A DNA stretch of 64,000 nucleotides from Hypomyces perniciosus (lineage: Eukaryota; Ascomycota; Sordariomycetes; Hypocreales; Hypocreaceae). Below, in pieces: positions 57,326 to 64,000 of this stretch (the first letter of the stretch is position 1; each line of letters begins with the position of its first letter). The translations under genes and the position numbers were made by a program. Under the pieces are notes generated by a model. The model was not told the origin of the DNA. It made no database searches and worked only from the letters and a program-made list of their open reading frames with translations. The stretch lies in contig SPDT01000001.1 of NCBI GenBank assembly GCA_008477525.1, forward strand, positions 1,116,001 through 1,180,000, in the 5' to 3' direction.

Positions 57326-58536
57326 AAGAGTTTTCCTTAAGTCTCTATTAGTAGATTTTTCTAGTAGTTACAGCACTTCCCTTAATGCTACTACGGCATT
57401 TATAGCAGGTTTTTATAGTGCTTATCCTAGTGCTTACACAAGCATTATTCTCAGGATTTTAACTACCGAAAGCTATTCTTAGGCTTTTACTTTAAATACT
57501 ATTACAGTTACAGTAATACTATTTATATTACTATTTCTATATACTATATTATATATTTCCTATTTAAATAGGATATAGGTTTAATGCTAGCAGTATAAGT
57601 TAACCTATTAAAGCTTCTAGTAGCTTTATTTTATTAATTAAGGATAATAGCTCTCTTTAATAGTAAAGGGATCTATTTATTTAGGTGCAGAATATAAAAT
57701 AAAAGCTTTAAGTATAGAGGGCTTTTACTAAAACAGTTAAAGTATAGTTAAAGGGTTAGAATAATACTATAACTCAGTTATCTAATACTCTAGCTAGCCT
57801 AGCTGCTACTATATTAAGGCTTGAATAACAGACTACTAGTCTAATATAAATTAATCTTATAGCCTTTATTTTAGTGCTAATATAAGCTCCTACTCCTATT
57901 CCTATACCAGTCTAAATTCTATTTATATTTATTCCTTAACCTTAAAATACTATTTCTACTTTAAATAATAGTTTTCTTAAAAAGGCATTAAAAAAAGTTT
58001 ATAGCTTTCTAAAAAGCTATAAGCTAGTAGGCCCTAATAATTTTAATTAATAGAAACAGTCTTTAAATATTATATTAAAGGCTATAGATTACTATACTTT
58101 TATAGAAAATCCTATAGTTATTAAATTTCTTTTTAATTTAAAACAGGCCTTATTATTTATATTAATTAAAGATAGTTTAATAACTATTCCTATTATATCT
58201 ATTACTTAAATTCAAAGCCTAAAAAAAGCATTTTTAATATTAAAGAGATAATATAATTACTTTAATACTTTATAAAGAGATTCCCTTTATAAGGAATTTC
58301 ACTTATTAAATGATAGTAATTATAAAAAATCTTTAACTGAATTTAATACTACTTTTAATAGTTTATTAACTAAATTAACTATTTTAAAAGTTAATATTAA
58401 TATATTAAATTAAGTTGATTAATATTTAAATACTTTAACAAAAACCTATCTTTAATAGGCTAAAAGAATTAAAAGAACTATTAAATTTAATAAAGCTATT
58501 AGGCAATTAACTAAAGGTTTTAATATTTAATTCTTT

Positions 58537-58541
58537 ATAGC
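58537..58541. repeat. Solo G LTR target duplication, left (ATAGC)
   Basis: Perfect match to 58768-58772. Confidence 0.95.
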
Positions 58542-58767
58542 TATAACAGGTGTAGCCTAACTGGAAAGCACGCAGTTAGGGCACTTCTGTATTGTCTATC
58601 TATAGCTAAAGGAAGGAAGCTCTATACTAGCTATGTATACATTATATAGTTATGCGTATAGGGTTGTGGCCGAGGTGGTTTCCTAATTAGGTAAGCGGTC
58701 TAGTATTGGTTGTATTTCCGGATTCAGCGTAGTCGTGATTCCGGGAGACATGGCCTAGCCTGTAACA
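58542..58767 (-). repeat. Solo LTR of family G
   Basis: 226 bp, minus orientation, TGTTACAGGCTAGGCC to CACCTGTTATA, flanked by ATAGC. It retains CpA/TpG positions that are TpA in the G1 LTRs, so it is nearly un-RIPed although it sits in RIPed R3 sequence. Confidence 0.96.
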
Positions 58768-59099
58768 ATAGCAGATATATTAAAAGAGATTAAAAATCTA
58801 TCTTTTACTGTATATAAAGTTAATAAACCTATAAGGCCTTTAAAATCCCTTAAAAATTAAGTCATACCTCCTAAATCTAAAAATTAAAAGAATTAAAAGA
58901 ATTAACAAAACCAAAAGTAAACTATAAAAGATTCTGCTTTTACTAGTATATATTATCTAGCTACTAGAGGGTATAGCTTAAAAAAGCTCTTAAAAGAGTC
59001 TTTTATTAAATTTATTAATAGTTCAAATAGTAATTAAAATCTTTTATAAGCCCTAAACGTTAAAAAAAGGAAAAAGCTTTGTAAGTCTTTAAAAACCCT

Positions 59100-59410
59100 T
59101 AAACCCCCTAAACTTCCTATTTAAAACAGTCTATTATATAATACTAGATCTATAGTTTATATAGTTAACTTTAAAAAATAATTTATAGATTATAGATTTA
59201 ATAATAAGGAACTAGGCATTATTTATATTAACAGGGGTCCTATTATAGTTAAAGGAATAAATATAGCTACTTTTAACATTTTTAATAAAAATAATAATAA
59301 AGAAATAATATTATTAAATACCCTCTTTTATTTATAGTTAAATATTAACTTGATAAATCGTTTAAAGTATTATTAAACTAAAGGATATATTTAATAGAAT
59401 ACTCTTTTTA
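59100..59410 (+). pseudogene. Ty1/copia protease remnant (R3)
   Basis: The frame reads SLLYNTRSIVYIVNFKK (family: W.lDSGAS.H......F), then GIIYINRGPIIVKGINIATF and LLNTLFYL*LNINLINRLKY (family: L.NVLY.P.L..NL.S...L). The catalytic DSG is replaced by NTR. It is cut by the J2 LTR at 59420. Confidence 0.75.
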
Positions 59411-59419
59411 CTAAGTTAA

Positions 59420-59591
59420 TATTACAGCACTAACTATAACACAATATTAACCCCCTGTTATATAAGCTCCGGTTATATAACTAGGCCTTAATGCATTTCT
59501 AGCTATAGCTTTCTATAAAGCTTTAAGGCTTTCTTGCTCTCTACAATATAATAATAATATTTGCCTTAACCTGCCTTTTTATATTATAATA
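59420..59591 (+). repeat. J2 5' LTR
   Basis: 172 bp, TATTACAGCACTAAC to ATTATAATA, homologous to both J1 LTRs. Confidence 0.93.
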
Positions 59592-62500
59592 GTTTATACT
59601 ATCCCTGAATTTAACTGCGCTATTGCAAGGTATATACTTAATTAATTATAAATTCCCCTTTAAGTCCCCTTTTATTCCTAAACCTATAATAACGCCTTTA
59701 TAGCCTAGCCTTTATACTTTAAACCTTATATTTATAGGAAATTAATTATAAGTAAGATAAATATAAATACCTTAAACCTTACCTTATAGCCTAATTTAGC
59801 CTAATAGACTATAGTTTTAATTATAAAGCTAATACCTTTCCTTTTTCTCTTTAAAACCTTATAAAAATTTAATATTAATAGTAACTATATATATTTAATA
59901 GATACAATTATTAAAGATAATAACTTTTATTATTAATTTTATCTCTTTAATTAAATAATTAAAAAAGGCTTAATTTAATAAAAAGAATAAAAATAAACTT
60001 TTAAATAGGAAATTTTAAAGTAAATAGTTAAAAATTAAAACTTTAAAGTATAAATTAAAGCTTAAATTAAAGCTTTAAATATAGCTTTACTATTAAGCTG
60101 TAAGAATAATAATTTACTTAACTGCTGCTAAATTAAAAACCTTAAATAAGTTAATAGTAAATAAAGAAATATTATCAAATATTAATAAGAATATATTAAT
60201 TAGCGTTTTTAAATTAATATTACCTTTATAAGCAATTAATTAAGATTTTTAATTAAACTTAAAAAGATTTTATATATTATAAGTCTTTTAAAAGGAAATA
60301 TATATTAAGTATAATAAAAAAACTTTAATATTATTATTAAAGGTTTTAATAACTGTACTTAATAGTATTAAAAGATTAATATAATATTTTTTATTAATTT
60401 TAATAAATAATATAAAATTATTTATTTATTTTAAAAAGTATTATAGTTTTTTAATAACCTATATATATTAAATAAGCCTTTTTAAAACTTTATAGTAAAG
60501 TTATTTATATTAAGCAGTAAATACAGTAAAACTATTAAATAAATAATAAAAGCTTTAAAAATAAAAGTCTTTTAAAAGTTTATTAATACTATAAAGATTT
60601 AAGTAATTAAATTAAATAAATTTTATTTTATTAAATAGTGTTAACTTTACTAAATTATCTATAATAGGGTTTAAAAGGGCATTTATTATAATACCCTTTA
60701 TACTGCTTAAATAGGCTAGTATTAATAAAGCTATTAATAGCAGTAATATTAGTATTAACAGTAACATTATTAATACTAGTAAAATAACTAAACTGCTGCC
60801 TTAACGCCAGCTAGCGATTTAATATAGTTAAATATTATATATACCTGATTATTTTACCTTTAAGTTTTTTGCAAAGAATATATTATTAAAAGACTCTGCT
60901 TTTACTATAAAAAAGTAGACTATAGCTTTAATAAATATAATAAGAAAAAGCAGTTTAATATATATTAAAAAAGTCTATATTAAATATAAAATTAAAATCG
61001 CTAAGTTTAGCTATGTTAACTATACTTTAATTTAATAATACTTTAAAGTTAATAATAAAATAGCTTAATAAAGTATAATAATTAAACCTTAATAGTGCGC
61101 TAATATTACCTGTAATGCTTAAATAACCTATAAATCTAGGCCTTAAATAATATATTTTCTCTAAATAATAATAAAAATAATAATAATAGTATTGCCTTAT
61201 TAACTTTTAATTTACCTTAGTTTAATTAGCTTTATTTATTAAAAACCTAAATTTAACTTATAAATTAAAGAAAAAACTAACCTTTATTAAAAGTTATAAA
61301 TAAAAGTTAACTATAAATAGGATTATTATCCTAAAATAAATTTACTATTATTTTTTAATTAAAAACCCTTTAAACTTAAATTAATAAATCGTAAATCCCT
61401 TTTAATATAAATTATATTATTCTTTATATATAATATTTATATTAATATAAAAGCTTTAATAAATAGTAATTATATATTTTAAGCTTTTATTAACTATACT
61501 TTTATTAAGCGATTTAGTATAATTATTTAATAACTACTATTTATTAAAAATGTTTTATTTATTAATAAAAGTATAATTAATAAAATCTTAAGCTTTTTTA
61601 TTATATAAACTGTAATTGGCTTTTATAAAAAACTCTGCTTTTTTTTATTATAAATATATTTAATAATATATTTATAATCTTTAGCCTTTTATAGCTAAAA
61701 ATATATAACTTTAATATTAATTAAAAGGAATTAACTATTACTTTTAAATCCTATTACTATTATAACTATTATTTTTTAAAAAGTATAGCTAGCTTTATAT
61801 AAGCTTAATAGCAGTTAAAATAAAAAATAATTTCGCTATAGTTAATATAAAAAATATATATTACTAGTAATTAACAGTTAAAAATGCCTTAAATAAAATA
61901 AAGTTTAATCTAATTAAATAAAAAACTATACTATACTAGCAACTATTAATTAAAAATACTTTAAAAAAGATAAACTATAACTTAACTAAAAAAAAGCCTT
62001 TAAACTATATATTTTATAAACTTTAATACTAGATTAAAATTACTATATAACCTGTAAATATAATAGAATTAATAATAAAGAAATATAAATATAAATAATC
62101 CTAAACTAAATATATATAAAGCTACTGCCTATTTTTATAATCCATAGTTAATAATAAAAAGAAAATCTTTAAAGCTATTACTATTACTTTTTAATATACT
62201 ACTTCTATAAAACTAAATTAAACCTTAAAATTAAAAAATATACTTAAATATAGCAGATATATAAACAATAATAGCTATAAACTTTATTACCTTTTCTTAT
62301 TAACTATATATTTATGCAATAAAAGTAGCTTAAAAAGAAATTAATTAAACTATTAAAATTAAAAAACTAGCGCCTATTACTTTATTAAAGCTTTTAAATA
62401 AGTTTTTCTAATAAATAATTATAAAATAAAGAGATTATATTAAAGTAAAAATAGTATTATTAAAAAATATATATAACGTTATTAATAAATACTACTTTTT

Positions 62501-62599
62501 AATATAATTAAAAAAGATAATAGCTGCTAATATAAAGAAATTTATAATAAGGAAACTGAAATTTAATAAACTAAATTTTTAAAAAAAAACTACTATCCT

Positions 62600-64000
62600 A
62601 GCTATATAACCTATATAATACTTTCCTATTAAAAACAGTAAATAAACTTCTTTTACAATAAATTTAAAACTATAAAATTAAAATATTACTAGAAAAAGAG
62701 TTATTATATTAAAAGAATAAGCTATTATTATTTAATAAATTATAGGTAATAAAAAGATAATTATATAATAACTTAGCAAAAAGATTTATCCGCAAATTAT
62801 AAATATAATATACTACTCCTTTCCTTTTAGCTATAAAACTAAAAGGCAGTATTTATATTTATGAAAATTATTAAAAGTTAAATAATATTACTATTAAAAA
62901 TTAATACTTATTACTATTAATTTAAGAAACCTTTAATACTTTAAGCTATATAAAAGTATATATAAAATTTAATATTATTACTATATTTAATAACCTTTAT
63001 ATTACTAAAAGGGATATATAGAACATAATATTTATTATAAGATGTAGCCTTTTTAAAATATTAATTATACCTTTTAGCCTTTATAATACATTTATTATAT
63101 TCTAATGCTATATTAACTATACTTTTTATAACCTTTTTAACTGCATTTATATAATATACTTTAATAATATTTTTATATATGTATTAAATTAGAAAAAGTA
63201 TTAAAGATACATATATAAAATAATAGTTTACTTTTAAAATATTAGCCTTTAAATTAATATTATTAAATATAAGTTTAAAATAATAAAAATAAAATACTTT
63301 AGTTTAATTATTACTTTAAAGGGATTAAAAATAAATGTTAAAAAGTTAAAGCTATATTAAACTAATAATTATATAAAAAAGTAAAAGATTTATAAAAGTT
63401 CTTTAACTTTATAAATGTCTATTACTATTTTATTTAAAAATACTTTAAAATAGCTGCACTATTAAATAAGCTTTTAAAAAAGATTAATTATATATTTAAA
63501 AAGAGAAATAATAGAAGGCCTTTAATTTAATTAAATATACCTTTAAATTAGCCTTTATCCTAGCCCTTTTTAACTATAATAAATAAACTGTCTTTAAAAC
63601 TAATACCTTTAATTAAATATAAAGTAATATCTTATTATAATATAATAAAAAAGGCATTTTATACTTTATTATATTTTTTTCTATAAAGTATAATATTTAA
63701 AAACATAATTATAAAATCTATAATAAAAAGCTTTTAGCTATTATTAAAGTAATAAAGGAATAGCGCTTAAAATTATAAAGCTTATAAGAGTGTAATATTA
63801 TTATAAACTATAAAAACCTTAAATACTTTACCTTAATAAAAGCCTTAAATTAATAGTAAATCTAATAGTTTAAATTCCTTTTTAGCTTTAACTTTTATAT
63901 TATTTACTGACCTGGCTGTAAGGCTCTAAAGCTTAATACTTTAAGTAAAAAAGCAGAAAATAAGCCTATAAAATTAAACGTTTTTAATAATTAAGTTAAA
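62600..64000 (+). pseudogene. Ty3/gypsy RT-RNase H remnant (J2), partial
   Basis: Colinear with J1 31,170-32,530. The active site reads FNNIFI (NN codons 63163-63168). It continues to the window end. Confidence 0.85.

Larger units (their letters stand above)
57910..58850 (+). pseudogene. Ty1/copia Gag remnant (R3), split by a solo LTR
   Basis: The frame reads KLVGPNNFN*QKQSL (family: L.GPENY..W), KAIDYYTFIENP, then SLTEFNTTFNSLLTKLTILK and a KRTIKFNKAIRQLTKGF block. This is the layout of a copia-type Gag (UBN2-like): substrate-binding start, central helices with L..F..L, and a helical end. A few stops (TAA/TAG at Gln or Trp) remain. The solo G LTR enters at 58537-58772. After it comes a Lys/Pro-rich stretch; no zinc knuckle was found. 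Confidence 0.72.
56733..59419 (+). mobile_element. R3, 5' part of a Ty1/copia retrotransposon of family R
   Basis: Order: 5' LTR (56733-57311), primer binding site (57312 onward), leader (to about 57,900), gag (57,910-58,850, interrupted by a solo G LTR), protease (59,100-59,410). It is then cut by J2. This copy defines the full R LTR, of which R1 and R2 (18604-19689) are truncated members. The leader of about 600 bp shows no motif. Confidence 0.82.
59420..64000 (+). mobile_element. J2, Ty3/gypsy element of family J, right end outside the window
   Basis: 5' LTR (59420-59591) followed by an internal region colinear with J1 (28,146 onward) to the window edge, which falls within RNase H. The left flank GTTAA (59415-59419) predicts the TSD at its far end. 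It is RIPed somewhat more than J1 in most stretches. The gag/protease region (about 59,900-62,500) is placed by homology only. Confidence 0.9.

Noticed and set aside
1..64000. Mitochondrial or plastid origin because of the very low GC
   Set aside because: There are no rRNA, tRNA or respiratory genes. The content is nuclear LTR retrotransposons with TSDs and the CpA-to-TpA pattern of RIP.

Overview
This window is a gene-free, AT-rich block of nested, decayed transposable elements. It looks like heterochromatin from a filamentous ascomycete (Pezizomycotina-type) that uses repeat-induced point mutation (RIP). CpA and TpG are strongly depleted and TpA is in excess, while CpG survives in places. 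Reading frames of known retroelement domains are broken almost only by TAG/TAA where CAG/CAA (Gln) is expected. No intact cellular gene, tRNA, rRNA or CRISPR array is visible. Species cannot be named from this sequence.

I resolve five LTR-retrotransposon families by their LTRs, which I name here. T is Ty3/gypsy with a 262-bp LTR (TGTCAGGAGACC...TCTCTGACA). G is Ty3/gypsy with a 226-bp LTR and a chromodomain. J (about 172-bp LTR) and K (about 162-bp LTR) are related Ty3/gypsy families. C is Ty1/copia with a 264-bp LTR and a long 3' tail. R is Ty1/copia with a 579-bp LTR. There is also one 1,231-bp terminal-inverted-repeat (TIR) DNA element and one unresolved insertion of about 407 bp.

Layout: 1-1719 T2 (integrase end); 1720-6485 3' half of C1 (minus); 6490-10198 5' half of G1 (minus); 10204-12604 T1; 12605-14243 3' end of T2 with a solo T LTR; 14249-16605 5' half of C1 (plus); 16616-18315 3' half of G1 (plus); 18321-18603 T1; 18604-19689 R LTRs and a T LTR fragment; 19690-25314 T3 (minus); 25315-43702 C4 (minus), carrying J1 (27975-34670) and K1 (36323-43527), with the TIR element (38664-39894) inside K1; 43787-47242 T4 (plus); 47243-53364 K2 plus a duplicated K end; 53365-55590 C3; 55591-56732 K3; 56733-59419 R3 with a solo G LTR; 59420-64000 J2.

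The main discovery is a roughly 10.1-kb inversion between 6480-6489 and 16606-16615. Its breakpoints cut C1 and G1 and lie in an inverted 10-bp match (TATACTTTAA / TTAAAGTATA). Turning the segment back restores both elements at once. It also gives each a correct pair of 5-bp target-site duplications (TSDs): AATAT for C1 and GTTAC for G1. Two other C copies, at about 34,850 and about 54,080, still carry the ancestral uninterrupted junction. The restored order is T1, entered by T2 and by G1, with T2 entered by C1 and by a solo T LTR, and then the inversion.

No coding function survives. At all ten reverse-transcriptase copies whose catalytic site can be read, the paired catalytic aspartates are replaced by NN, NS or SN. 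The most recent events appear to be the TIR element and the short solo LTRs, which keep far more CpA/TpG than their surroundings. All coordinates of decayed domains are approximate; LTR and TSD edges were read base by base.
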